A DNA stretch of 64,000 nucleotides from Sulfitobacter guttiformis (GCF_003610455.1 NZ_RAQK01000001.1:2170001-2234000), one strand, 5' to 3'; counted from the first letter of the stretch, positions 10,006-18,590 are shown. Translations and numbers: made by a program. The notes: generated by a model from the letters alone, not told the origin.

Positions 10006-10739
10006 GATGCGCAACTGCGCGCAATCCAAAGGGCACGGATGTCGAGGGTAAAAGACCACACCAATGCCAGTATGGTAGGCAGCGCGAGCATATCCGTAAG
10101 TGGCTGCGCGGTCACGGGCAGTGCGATCACGATGAGCACCGCAATTTGTATCACGCAGACCAATTTACGGCTGAATCGTGGGGGCAGATCGCCTCTGAGC
10201 CATGGCCATGCAATTTGGGCTGCACGAAAGGCATACATCGGCAGGCCCAGCAAAACGACGATCACTCCTGCCTGACCGCTGGTATAGGCCAGCAGGGCAA
10301 GCGTCATCGCCAGTACCCCATCTACTTCCATGTCGAAAGATGCACCAAAAGCCGAAGAATGTCCGCTAAGCCGCGCGAGCCAGCCGTCGACACCGTCCAA
10401 TACCAGCGCTGTGGCGGCAATGATAAACACAGGCCAATCCGCCGCATCAGGCGCCATCAGTGCCGCAATCACGACCGTTACCAACATGAAGCGGAATAAT
10501 GTCACGAGGTTGCATAATCCGATGCCCGCATGCGGATAGGTCCGCAGTCCCCTTAGCGCCAGACCAACCCCCGCCACAAACACAACCGTTGCCAGAAACA
10601 TGCCCGCCATCGCGCCGATGCTATACGCCATTACCAGCAGTCCGGGCAGGCAAAGCATCGCCATGGCCGAAAACTGTTTGACAGGAGGGTATCTCCCCGA
10701 GAGGCGGGTTGCATTCTGCAAGGCGGGAGTTCTATTCAT
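10002..10739 (-). CDS. CDP-alcohol phosphatidyltransferase family membrane enzyme
   Basis: The 245-residue protein is mostly membrane-embedded (about six helices). It carries the full catalytic signature D-x2-D-G-x2-A-R-x8-G-x3-D-x3-D as DGVDGWLARLSG followed by GASFDMEVD (about residues 115-140). Such enzymes transfer a phosphatidyl group from CDP-diacylglycerol to an alcohol such as inositol, glycerol phosphate or serine; the acceptor here is not identifiable. It is the first gene of the leftward operon, so lipid synthesis probably starts the pathway completed by the phosphatase-fold, flippase and methyltransferase genes. ATG at 10739. Confidence 0.9.
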   Translation of the reverse strand: MNRTPALQNATRLSGRYPPVKQFSAMAMLCLPGLLVMAYSIGAMAGMFLATVVFVAGVGLALRGLRTYPHAGIGLCNLVTLFRFMLVTVVIAALMAPDAADWPVFIIAATALVLDGVDGWLARLSGHSSAFGASFDMEVDGVLAMTLALLAYTSGQAGVIVVLLGLPMYAFRAAQIAWPWLRGDLPPRFSRKLVCVIQIAVLIVIALPVTAQPLTDMLALPTILALVWSFTLDIRALWIARSCAS

Positions 10740-10818
10740 AAAGGTGATACGCGGTGCTCGGACTGTGCCATTGAAAACTGGTAGCGTGTTTAAGCAAGAT
10801 ATAGAGAGACAGATCGAA

Positions 10819-11358
10819 ATGACAAATCCCTCCTTGTCCTACACATTCGCCGCACGTCTGATGCACTGGTCGATGGCGGCCCTTGTGTTGGTTATGGTAC
10901 CTGTGGGTTTCTTGATGGTGCAGCAGGGGCTGCCCCGTCCTTTGCAGAACACTCTGTTTATCTTTCACAAGAACATTGGCGTGCTTTTGCTGGTGATGAT
11001 CGTGCTGCGGATTCTCTATCGGTGGCGCCGTCCGCCGCCGCCCTCTGATCTGCCCCTCTGGCAAGCAAGCATCGCCAAATTGACCCATGCCGCGCTATAT
11101 GCTTTGCTATTTGTTATGCCGCTGGCGGGTTACATTCGGGTGCGGGCGGGCGGCTTTCCGATTGAGGCGCTGGACGCTGCAGGCATTCCTGCGATCATTC
11201 CTAAATCCGAAGCGCTGGCAGGATTTGCCAAGGCTGTGCATTTTTACGGTGCCTGGGCGATTGCAATTCTGATCGGCCTGCACATTGCGGCGGCGTTTCA
11301 TCATGCGCTGATCAAACGCGACGGAGTCATGGCGCGGATGTGGCCACCCCGAGAGTGA
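10819..11358 (+). CDS. Cytochrome b561 family protein
   Basis: The 179-residue four-helix membrane cytochrome has haem-ligand histidines in the expected places: LMHWSMAAL in TM1, FHKNIG in TM2, and the GLHIAAAFHH stretch in TM4, with AVHFYG before it. It probably passes electrons from quinol to a periplasmic acceptor or superoxide. The ATG at 10819 was chosen over an earlier in-frame start because it yields the canonical N-terminus. It is divergent from the phosphatidyltransferase operon and its 3' end overlaps the convergent EEP gene by 32 bp. Confidence 0.92.
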   Translation: MTNPSLSYTFAARLMHWSMAALVLVMVPVGFLMVQQGLPRPLQNTLFIFHKNIGVLLLVMIVLRILYRWRRPPPPSDLPLWQASIAKLTHAALYALLFVMPLAGYIRVRAGGFPIEALDAAGIPAIIPKSEALAGFAKAVHFYGAWAIAILIGLHIAAAFHHALIKRDGVMARMWPPRE

Positions 11359-12076
11359 CGCTCGCGCGTAGCGGACGGTGATCTGAGGCTGCGCGGATGC
11401 CTGTACCGTCGAGAACTTGTGCATCGCTGACATGACCCTCGGGTGTGCTCAGAACCCTATCAAGTGGTAGCAGCGGCATCCGTACCGGAAAGCTGCGCAA
11501 TGCAGGCCCCGACAAATCGAGGCCCGTGACCGCACGACCAAAGGCGAACCCGCCCCAAAACCGCCATTCATTCAAATCGCCGCAAACCACTGTTTGGCGC
11601 GGATCGAAGCGCTGCAGAAACTGTCCCAATGTACGCATCTGCATCACCCGCAACCATTGCGCCAGCGACAGATGCGTAGCCACCAGCCGCACAGGAATGC
11701 CTGCCTTTTTCACATCGGCCACCACCGCACCGCGCGCACAATGTCCCGGCAGATCGACCAATTGAACCCTCTCGATCACAATGTCGGGGTGAAGATAGAC
11801 GACAACTCCTAAGAACCCATGGCTTGTGTCCGTCGAGCGGAGCGCGCGTGCTGTTTGTAAATGACGTAACCCCGTGACCCTTTCGATCTTTTCTGGATCT
11901 ACAACACCGGCCTGATTGTCTGTCTCTGCATCGGCCTCTTGGAGGATCAGTGCGTCGGTCCCGATGTGCCAGACCTCGCGGCTCAGTACGTCCAGAATCC
12001 GCTCTGGATCTACGAGCCGGTCGCTACCGCGCCCGCGGTGTATATTCCAGGTAATACAGGACAGGCTATGCGTCAT
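11327..12076 (-). CDS. Endonuclease/exonuclease/phosphatase (EEP) family protein
   Basis: The 249-residue protein keeps every catalytic block of the EEP fold: TWNIHRGRG (Asn), LILQEAD (Glu), LVATHLS (His), CGDLNEW (Asp/Asn) and ASDHRPL (Asp-His). Members hydrolyse phosphodiesters of DNA, RNA, inositol phosphates or sphingomyelin. There is no signal peptide, so it is probably cytoplasmic. Its position between the lipid operon and the pteridine-like operon may hint at a phosphoester substrate, which is only inference. ATG at 12076. Confidence 0.88.
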   Translation of the reverse strand: MTHSLSCITWNIHRGRGSDRLVDPERILDVLSREVWHIGTDALILQEADAETDNQAGVVDPEKIERVTGLRHLQTARALRSTDTSHGFLGVVVYLHPDIVIERVQLVDLPGHCARGAVVADVKKAGIPVRLVATHLSLAQWLRVMQMRTLGQFLQRFDPRQTVVCGDLNEWRFWGGFAFGRAVTGLDLSGPALRSFPVRMPLLPLDRVLSTPEGHVSDAQVLDGTGIRAASDHRPLRASVTLGVATSAP

Positions 12077-12270
12077 AGTCAGGCGGTGCAGCGTTCTGTG
12101 GAGCCATTATTTTACCTCGCCCGATCTCTTGCTGCTCCAAATACTCTGGCGCGCGACCGGGTCAAGGCAAGATATCGCCGGAACGTGTAGAGGATTTGGG
12201 GCAAAGTTCCTTGACGCCGTGCAATCCAGTCTCATCTTACAATGCAATAAAAACCAACTGGAAAAGTATT

Positions 12271-12666
12271 ATGTACGCTGTCGAAGTCCGTGATCACGTT
12301 ATGATCGCCCACTCCCTACCATCCCCGGTTTTCGGGCCTGCGCAAGGTATGCACGGTGCCACCTTTGTCGTTGATGCGGCCTTCTACACCGAGGATCTGG
12401 ACGAGAACGGGCTGGTTGTCGATATGGGCCTCGCTACTGAGGCCCTTGCCGCGGCCCTTGCGCCCCTCAAATATTGCAACCTCGATGAAGTGCCCGAGTT
12501 CAAGGGCAAGATCACCACAACCGAATTTCTGTGTGGGCACATCTGGAAGCAGTTGCGCGAAGTGGCCAAGACAACGGGTCTGGGCGATGGTGGTCGGGTG
12601 CGTAGCATCCGCGTGATGATGCACGAGAGCCATGTCGCACGCGGCTGGTATCAGGCTGACATCTGA
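12271..12666 (+). CDS. QueD/6-pyruvoyl-tetrahydropterin synthase-like protein with altered zinc site
   Basis: The 131-residue protein has the tunnelling-fold layout of PTPS/QueD: an N-terminal beta strand with His14, a GMHGATF loop with His28, the acidic ENGLVVDMG strand, the NLDEVPEF helix end, TTEFLCGHIW and a C-terminal IRVMMHESH with the conserved Glu. In canonical members the loop is H-x-H, supplying two zinc ligands; here the second His is Ala30. The usual catalytic Cys before this loop is also absent. So it probably binds a pterin-like substrate but may catalyse something else or serve as a binding protein. It is the first gene of a seven-gene rightward operon. Confidence 0.8.
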   Translation: MYAVEVRDHVMIAHSLPSPVFGPAQGMHGATFVVDAAFYTEDLDENGLVVDMGLATEALAAALAPLKYCNLDEVPEFKGKITTTEFLCGHIWKQLREVAKTTGLGDGGRVRSIRVMMHESHVARGWYQADI

Positions 12667-12667
12667 T

Positions 12668-13444
12668 ATGGGGTTTTCTGCCGCATGGCTAGGTTTGCGC
12701 GAACCTGCTGATCTGGCTGCGCGTGATCCATCCCTCCTTGAGGCGGCTGGCGCTTGTGTACCTGAGGGTGGGCTGGTGCTGGACCTCGGTTGTGGCACAG
12801 GATCAACAGCCCGGGCTTTTGCTTCAATAGGTTTCAGCGACCTACGCTGGCGTTTCTTTGATAATGACCCCGCACTGCTGGCAGAGGCTGCGCGAAATAT
12901 ACCACAGGCAGAAATGGCGCTTGGCAATCTGGTGGATATAGACGTGCTACCTCTTGAGGGGGTGAGCCTTGTTACCGCCTCTGCGCTGCTTGATCTGATG
13001 CCACAATGCTGGGTAGAGGCACTTGCTGACAAGCTATGGCAGGCGGGTATCCCGTTTTATGCGGCACTCAATTATGACGGCCGGATGGGTTGGACGCCGG
13101 AGCTTCCGTTGGACGGTGCGGTGACAAAGTATTTCAACCGGCACCAACGCACTGACAAGGGGATCGGAATTGCCCTTGGCCCGAAGGCCGGTGCCGAGGC
13201 GGCACTGGCATTGCGATCACGCGGTTTTAATGTGACCTTTGCGGACAGTCCATGGAGGCTTGGCGCTGCTCAGGCGACACTTCACGCCGAGCTTCTGGGC
13301 GGAATTGGTAGCGCTGCGGCCGAAGCAGGGTTGAACGACGCGGCAGAATGGGCGCTGGCGCGATGCGCCGCTGTCGAAAAAAGCGAAGGAATGATTGGTC
13401 ATACAGACCTTCTTGCTATTGTTCCTGCGCGGGCTTCCGCCTGA
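12668..13444 (+). CDS. Class I SAM-dependent methyltransferase
   Basis: The 258-residue protein has SAM motif I as LVLDLGCGTGSTARAFA (about residues 35-51), an acidic residue in WRFFDNDP, and motif-IV-like SLVTASALLDLMP. The start ATG at 12668 lies one base after the stop of the PTPS-like gene, and the frame upstream is open only through non-homologous residues. The acceptor is unknown. In this operon it may methylate the heterocycle; a comparable enzyme set (RibD-type, GTP cyclohydrolase II, methyltransferase) makes toxoflavin in other bacteria, which is an analogy only. Confidence 0.87.
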   Translation: MGFSAAWLGLREPADLAARDPSLLEAAGACVPEGGLVLDLGCGTGSTARAFASIGFSDLRWRFFDNDPALLAEAARNIPQAEMALGNLVDIDVLPLEGVSLVTASALLDLMPQCWVEALADKLWQAGIPFYAALNYDGRMGWTPELPLDGAVTKYFNRHQRTDKGIGIALGPKAGAEAALALRSRGFNVTFADSPWRLGAAQATLHAELLGGIGSAAAEAGLNDAAEWALARCAAVEKSEGMIGHTDLLAIVPARASA

Positions 13445-13449
13445 TACCT

Positions 13450-13554
13450 GTGAGATACTTTCTATCTCTGGCGCCAGAGGCGCGTTTAGATGACATGCGC
13501 GAGGCCGAGGCGGCCTTGCCCCAACCTTACGATAAGGTCCGGAGACAGCGATGA
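13450..13554 (+). CDS. Possible 34-residue leader or coupling ORF
   Basis: A GTG at 13450 opens a 34-codon frame that starts five bases after the methyltransferase stop. It ends in a TGA sharing bases with the next gene's ATG (ATGA at 13551-13554). The peptide is charged and has no recognised family; its opening RYFLSLAPEA vaguely recalls other N-termini. It may be a translational coupling ORF, a decayed gene, or chance. It fills the otherwise unexplained gap of about 100 bases in this operon. Confidence 0.25.
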   Translation: MRYFLSLAPEARLDDMREAEAALPQPYDKVRRQR

Positions 13555-14372
13555 ACCTTGTGGATGTGACACCGAAAGTCTGGGACAGGATCCTGTCTGC
13601 GCGCCGCGATCAGGCCTGCTTGTGCTGTGGCGACTGGACCGTGGGCGAGCGCCAGTCGCTTGCCTTGTATGGGGCGATGGCCCAACCGCCACGCGCGCGC
13701 AGTGTGGTTGCGCAGATCGGTCAATCGCTGGATGGTCGGATCGCAACTGAATCCGGTGACGCGCAGGATGTGTCGGGGCCGGACGGCCTTGCACATCTGC
13801 ACCGGATGCGTGCGCTGTCGGACGCAGTAGTGGTTGGCGTGAAGACGGCGTTGCATGATGATCCGAGCCTGACCGTCCGCCTTGTGGAAGGAACAAGCCC
13901 GGCCCGTGTGGTAATCGACCCCGATGGACGGCTGCCCGACGGGATGAAACTTTTGGCCGACGATGGCGTGCGCCGCGTGGTTATCCAAGCCGTGGACAGG
14001 CCCCGCGAAAAGGGTGTTGAGGTTATACAGTTGAAGCGCTGCGCTGGTGGCTGGATTTTGCCACGCGATATAGTCACTGGGCTAAATGCCATAGGTCTTG
14101 AGCGACTACTGGTCGAGGGAGGTGGTATTACTATCGCCAGATTTCTGGAGGCAGATCTGTTAACTCGGCTTCATGTGGCAATCGCCCCTTTGATCATTGG
14201 CGCGGGGCCACAGGGGTTGACGACCTCGGCAATCGCGTCACTGGCGCAGGCGCGCAGACCGGCAACGTCCAGCTTCGCGTTGGGGTCTGATGTGGTGTTT
14301 GACTGTGCTCTAACGCAGGATCGGATGAACCCGCAGGCGTGGCATAGCAGGCAGACCTCCAATGCCCGGTAA
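13551..14372 (+). CDS. RibD C-terminal-type reductase, no deaminase domain
   Basis: The 273-residue protein matches the DHFR-fold reductase half of RibD from about residue 49: VVAQIGQSLDGRIA, RMRALSDAVVVGVKTALHDDP, PARVVIDPDGRLP and LLVEGGGITIARFLEADL. In riboflavin synthesis this domain reduces a ribosylamino-pyrimidine with NADPH. The zinc deaminase half of RibD is absent. Instead there is a 45-residue N-terminus with a CLCCG cluster of unknown role. GGAGA precedes the ATG. Its place beside GTP cyclohydrolase II suggests reduction of a related pyrimidine or pteridine rather than ordinary riboflavin synthesis, but a paralogue role cannot be excluded. Confidence 0.88.
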   Translation: MNLVDVTPKVWDRILSARRDQACLCCGDWTVGERQSLALYGAMAQPPRARSVVAQIGQSLDGRIATESGDAQDVSGPDGLAHLHRMRALSDAVVVGVKTALHDDPSLTVRLVEGTSPARVVIDPDGRLPDGMKLLADDGVRRVVIQAVDRPREKGVEVIQLKRCAGGWILPRDIVTGLNAIGLERLLVEGGGITIARFLEADLLTRLHVAIAPLIIGAGPQGLTTSAIASLAQARRPATSSFALGSDVVFDCALTQDRMNPQAWHSRQTSNAR

Positions 14373-15528
14373 TGCATTGCGCCCGTCAGTGCCGACGCCA
14401 GCGTTGACACTTCACGCCGCATTTGATGCGCTGTCTCCGACAGTTGCAGAGCAGATCGCAAGGGCCGTATCTGACCTGCGGTCAGGGCGGCCCTGTATGG
14501 GGCTATCTGGAAGAAGACAGGTAATAATTATGGCGGTAGAGACTTTGTCTGATGACCGCCTCACCGCGCTGCGCGCTTTGTTGGGTGCGCCGTTGCTTGT
14601 CATCACTGATGTCCGCGCACGCGCTGTTCTTACCGAAGTGGCCTCGGAGAAGTCCGCAGCCGAGCCGGTGCGCATACGCCCGCCCGAGGGCGCACCCCTT
14701 GCATGGTTCCGGTCGCGGGCAAATGCACGGTTTGACTCTATCCCACTACCCACCAGCGCGCACTGTGTAGTTGTAGGCGGTGATCTGCTATTGTACCGCT
14801 TGGCTCTTGGGTTGATGAAATCTGCCGAGTTGTTGCCCGCTGCTGTGGTGTTCGAGGTGAGCGAAGGTTCCGCCCTTCCCGAAGGGCTGGATCTTTGCCG
14901 CATCGACGCTGGCGCAAGTCTGGAACAGCTGGCAGCAAAGCCTGTATTCGCGCCAGTGTCCGCCGCGACCTTTCCCCTCCATGCTGCGGATTCTGGTCAG
15001 CTGACGGTATTTCGCGACAGCGCCGGTGCGCGTGAGCATTATGCTCTGAAAATTGGCACGCCTGATCTGGCGCAGCCCGTGTTGGCGCGGCTCCATTCTG
15101 CCTGCTTCACCGGTGATGTACTGGGGAGCCTTAAATGCGATTGCGGGCCACAGCTTCACGCAGCCCTTGCGCGCATGGGTGCCGAGGGCGCGGGTATTCT
15201 GCTTTATCTCAATCAGGAGGGGCGCGGGATCGGCCTTGCCAACAAGATGCGGGTGTATGACTTGCAAAATCAGGGGCTCGACACCGTTGAGGCAAACCAC
15301 CGTTTGGGATTTGAAGATGACGAGCGTGATTTTCGCGTGGCTGCTGTGATGTTGCAAAGTATGGGCGTGCGCGCTGCACGGTTGCTTACAAACAATCCGG
15401 CCAAGGTGCGGATTTTTGAAGCTAATGGTATCGAAATTACCGAACAGGTGCCACTGCGTGTGGGGCGCAACCCGCACAACAGCGGCTATCTCGCAACAAA
15501 AGCACTCAAGTCGGGACACACCCTGTGA
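14362..15528 (+). CDS. ribA: GTP cyclohydrolase II
   Basis: The 388-residue protein has a complete GCH II domain from about residue 195. The zinc cysteines are present in HSACFTGDVLGS and LKCDCGPQLH, the catalytic block is YLNQEGRGIGLANK, and the C-terminal signature is DTVEANHRLGF then LLTNNPAKV. It opens GTP to 2,5-diamino-6-ribosylamino-pyrimidinone phosphate, formate and pyrophosphate. The N-terminal region of about 190 residues (ARAVSDLRSGRP) resembles the extension seen in alphaproteobacterial RibA and lacks the DHBP synthase active site. It overlaps the reductase by 11 nt. Whether this is the cell's housekeeping RibA or a pathway-specific copy cannot be decided from this window. Confidence 0.92.
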   Translation: MPGNALRPSVPTPALTLHAAFDALSPTVAEQIARAVSDLRSGRPCMGLSGRRQVIIMAVETLSDDRLTALRALLGAPLLVITDVRARAVLTEVASEKSAAEPVRIRPPEGAPLAWFRSRANARFDSIPLPTSAHCVVVGGDLLLYRLALGLMKSAELLPAAVVFEVSEGSALPEGLDLCRIDAGASLEQLAAKPVFAPVSAATFPLHAADSGQLTVFRDSAGAREHYALKIGTPDLAQPVLARLHSACFTGDVLGSLKCDCGPQLHAALARMGAEGAGILLYLNQEGRGIGLANKMRVYDLQNQGLDTVEANHRLGFEDDERDFRVAAVMLQSMGVRAARLLTNNPAKVRIFEANGIEITEQVPLRVGRNPHNSGYLATKALKSGHTL

Positions 15529-16490
15529 GCGGTGTGGCGCATGCGCTTTGGATCACCGCAGCCCAGCAGGCAGCTCTGTGCAAGACCAACTACGAGACGG
15601 GGAAGGGCGATTTGCAAATCACCACACTTTTTACCGCAATCAGCCGTGGAACAGAGCGGCTTGTTTTTGAGGGTCGCGTACCGGAGGGCGAGCATGAAAC
15701 AATGCGCGCGCCCTTCCAGCAGGGTACATTCAGCTTTCCGGTCAAATACGGCTATTCGGCCGTCGGCCGCGTGATGAATACAGCGCGTGCAGGCGAGATT
15801 GTTTTTACGCTTTTCCCGCATCAGAGTGAATTCACTATACCACCCGCTGCCGCTCTGACGGTCCCGGATACGGTCGCACCCGCCCGTGCCGTGCTGGCGG
15901 CGAATATGGAAACCGCGCTCAATATTATCTGGGATTCAGGTATCACGGCGGGCGACCGCGTTGCGGTTATCGGCGCTGGTGTGGTGGGTTCATTGGTGGG
16001 GTATCTAGCGGCCCGCATTCCGGGCACAGAGGTGTATCTGGTTGATATTGATCCTGCCCGTGATACGCTTGCGCGGGCGCTGGGCTGCCAGTTTGCGATG
16101 CCGGACAATGCGCCTGGTGACGCTGATGTTGTGATCCACGCTTCAGCATCCGAGGCGGGATTGGCCACAGCAATCGCGATAGCAGGTCTCGAAGCTACAG
16201 TGATTGAGGCCAGTTGGTATGGGAACGGCGTGACCCGTGCTCCGCTGGGGGGGCGGTTTCACCAACGGCGGCTGCGGCTTGTGGCCTCTCAGGTTGGGCG
16301 GATCCCGAGCGATCACGCTGCTCGCTGGACCTATGCGCGCAGATTGGCAAAAGCGCTGGATTTACTGGCTGATCCCGCGCTCGACCTGCTGATTTCGGGC
16401 GAAACGGCATTTGAGGATCTGGCGGAAAGCTACGGCAGTATCCTCACAGATCCGTCGACCCTGTGTCACCGTGTACGCTTTGCTCTTTGA
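15525..16490 (+). CDS. MDR-superfamily dehydrogenase lacking the catalytic zinc ligands (BchC-like)
   Basis: The 321-residue protein has the medium-chain dehydrogenase arrangement with Rossmann motif VAVIGAGVVGSLVGYLA and a following acidic LVDIDPARD for NAD binding. The normal CGSD/GHE zinc ligands are replaced by AISRGTERLVF and VKYGYSAVGRV, a pattern shared with BchC-type and related dehydrogenases. It may oxidise a hydroxyalkyl side chain on the pathway product. The start is a GTG overlapping the ribA stop by 4 nt (GTGA). No photosynthesis genes are nearby, so BchC function is unlikely. Confidence 0.82.
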   Translation: MSGVAHALWITAAQQAALCKTNYETGKGDLQITTLFTAISRGTERLVFEGRVPEGEHETMRAPFQQGTFSFPVKYGYSAVGRVMNTARAGEIVFTLFPHQSEFTIPPAAALTVPDTVAPARAVLAANMETALNIIWDSGITAGDRVAVIGAGVVGSLVGYLAARIPGTEVYLVDIDPARDTLARALGCQFAMPDNAPGDADVVIHASASEAGLATAIAIAGLEATVIEASWYGNGVTRAPLGGRFHQRRLRLVASQVGRIPSDHAARWTYARRLAKALDLLADPALDLLISGETAFEDLAESYGSILTDPSTLCHRVRFAL

Positions 16491-16491
16491 C

Positions 16492-17313
16492 ATGAGAGGG
16501 CAGGTCTCAGAGTTGCTACCGGATACGGCATCGCAAACGCTGCAATTGATGGCAGATGTGGCGCTGCGGGCGGGGGATGTGCTGCTCGACTACAGAACGC
16601 GCCGTCAGACACTTCGGACAGAGCAAAAGACCGCAGGGGATTTTGTGACTGACGCTGATCGCGCTGCGGAGGCACTTATTTCGGCCGCGCTTGGGGCCGC
16701 TTATCCGACCTACGGCTGGCTGGGCGAGGAGGGTGGTGCGCGGGGGGCGCAGGACGGCTTGCGTTGGGTTGTTGATCCGTTGGACGGCACCACGAATTAT
16801 CTGAAGGGCTTGCCGCATTGGGCAATCTCCATTGCCCTTTACAAGGGCGAAGAGGCGCTGTGTGCCTTGGTTTATGATCCTGCCAAGGCCGAAATGTTCG
16901 TGGCAGAGCGCGGGCATGGTGCTTATCTCAACGGTGTAGCCATGCAGGTAAGTAACAGTGTGCCGCTTGACGAAGCACTGTTTGCAACCGGCGTGCCAGC
17001 GGGCGGGCGCATCACGCATTTGCCAGATTGTCTCGATGATCTGGAGCGGTTGATGCCGCAAACCGCCGGTATTCGGCGCTGGGGTGCCGCGGCTCTTGAT
17101 CTGGCCTATGTCGCGGCGGGGCGGCTTGAGGGGTATTGGGAGCGTAATCTCGGGGCGTGGGATGTGGCGGCAGGCACACTTTTGGTGCAAGAGGCGGGGG
17201 GCGTAGTCACACCCCTGTGGTCCGGACGCAGCGTCCTTTCCTCTGGATCGTTTATTGCTACGAATGCGGAGCTTGCACCTGCGTTGTCAGGTTTTATCGG
17301 GACAAGAGAATGA
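16492..17313 (+). CDS. Inositol monophosphatase family phosphatase
   Basis: The 273-residue protein has all the metal-binding motifs: FVTDADRAAE, GWLGEEGG (Glu-Glu), WVVDPLDGTTNYLKG and, near the C-terminus, GAWDVAAGTLLVQEAGG. Family members dephosphorylate inositol phosphates, sugar phosphates or PAP using magnesium. The ATG at 16492 follows the dehydrogenase stop by one base; an in-frame GTG at 16471 is possible but overlaps more. In this operon it probably removes a phosphate from the intermediate derived from GTP or a sugar. Confidence 0.9.
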   Translation: MRGQVSELLPDTASQTLQLMADVALRAGDVLLDYRTRRQTLRTEQKTAGDFVTDADRAAEALISAALGAAYPTYGWLGEEGGARGAQDGLRWVVDPLDGTTNYLKGLPHWAISIALYKGEEALCALVYDPAKAEMFVAERGHGAYLNGVAMQVSNSVPLDEALFATGVPAGGRITHLPDCLDDLERLMPQTAGIRRWGAAALDLAYVAAGRLEGYWERNLGAWDVAAGTLLVQEAGGVVTPLWSGRSVLSSGSFIATNAELAPALSGFIGTRE

Positions 17314-18350
17314 CATATACAATCGCCTTCGCCGTACCTGGTGATATTAATACGCTGACGGGTGGATACCTTTATGATCTTAACTTGATGCAAGCGTTGG
17401 GGCGCGATGGTACAATCATAAATCACCTCGCGTGGGGTGACAGTTTTCCTGCTCCGGATGCAAAAGACGCGCAGCAGGCGATCGCACAGCTGCAGTCCTT
17501 GGGCGCGGAGGTGCCTGTGGTGGTGGATGGGCTGGCCTACGGTGCACTTGATACGGATGCCCTGCGGCAGGTCGCAGCCCCGCTTTATGCGCTGGTGCAT
17601 CACCCGCTGGCATTGGAGCCCGGGCTTGAATCAGCACGTGCTGCCGAAATGGCGCAGCGCGAGCAGGCCAATCTCGCTCTTGCGCGCCATATTTTTGTGA
17701 CCAGCCCCCATACTGCCGGCATTTTGCGCAGCGAATACGGTACAAAAGCGGACCGGATCACAGTTGTGCTGCCGGGGTTCGAGCGCCCTGTGCCACAGCA
17801 GGCGCAAAAACCGGATAGGCCTATTATCCTGAGTGTTGGTATTCTCGCACAGCGCAAGGGACATGACATACTGCTGCGCGCATTGGCGCAAATAACAGAT
17901 CTGGATTGGCAGGCCGATATTGTGGGGCGCGATCACGAGAAGGGTATGACTGCATATTTGCAAGCGATGATCGCAGATTTGGGACTGGGCAGGCGGGTTT
18001 GTCTGTCAGGCGAAGTGAGCCGTGATGCGATGAATGAGCGATACCGCAGCGCGAGCATTTTTGCGCTCGCGACGCGGTATGAAGGCTATGGTATCGTCTT
18101 CGGAGAGGCGATGGGCCATGGCTTGCCGATTGTCTCTACCCTTGCAGGTGCTGTGCCCGATACTGTGGGGGAAAAGGCGGGGATCCTTGTGCCTGCTGAT
18201 GATGCGGACGCCTTTGCTGCCGCACTACGAAGGATGCTGACGATGCCAACCGTTCGTGAGGAACATGCCCGCGCAAGCCTTGAGGCAGGTGGCTTTCTAG
18301 GGACTTGGGATGATGCGGCAGCGCGTATGCGTGAACGGATTTTCCCCTGA
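17310..18350 (+). CDS. Glycosyltransferase family 4 protein
   Basis: The 346-residue protein is a GT-B glycosyltransferase. A glycine-rich acceptor-side loop (DINTLTGGYLYDLNL) is followed by the C-terminal donor domain with ILSVGILAQRKGHDILLRAL and the E-x7-E motif region RYEGYGIVFGEAMGHGLPIV. The ATG at 17310 overlaps the phosphatase stop by 4 nt. As the last gene of the operon it probably glycosylates the product, in the way that some pterins are exported as glycosides. The donor sugar and acceptor are unknown. No clear terminator follows. Confidence 0.9.
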   Translation: MTYTIAFAVPGDINTLTGGYLYDLNLMQALGRDGTIINHLAWGDSFPAPDAKDAQQAIAQLQSLGAEVPVVVDGLAYGALDTDALRQVAAPLYALVHHPLALEPGLESARAAEMAQREQANLALARHIFVTSPHTAGILRSEYGTKADRITVVLPGFERPVPQQAQKPDRPIILSVGILAQRKGHDILLRALAQITDLDWQADIVGRDHEKGMTAYLQAMIADLGLGRRVCLSGEVSRDAMNERYRSASIFALATRYEGYGIVFGEAMGHGLPIVSTLAGAVPDTVGEKAGILVPADDADAFAAALRRMLTMPTVREEHARASLEAGGFLGTWDDAAARMRERIFP

Positions 18351-18590
18351 AACGAGGCCTGTCGCCGTCCTGCAGGTGATCCAATGCGATAATTAGTGCG
18401 GTAAAGAATTTCGAAGGCGCCTTTATGTTTTGAGTTAACCGTAACGCTAGCGTTCGAAATCGTAGTTTTGATCGCGAACAGTCCCTCTTTGTGTGTTGGT
18501 GGGGGGTGCGATCGTTCGAAGTGCAGGAGGGCTATCTCCAAATGGATTTCCGTTCTAGACTATCTTGAAGTTCTATCTTGGATTGGTTCG

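Noticed and set aside
12211..12243. TTGACG and TACAAT as a sigma-70 promoter for the PTPS-like operon
   Set aside because: The spacer is 21 bases, too long for a confident call; no other element supports it.
15525..16490. bchC (bacteriochlorophyll synthesis) for the MDR dehydrogenase
   Set aside because: The sequence type is similar, but no other photosynthesis gene is in the window and the operon context is pteridine-like.
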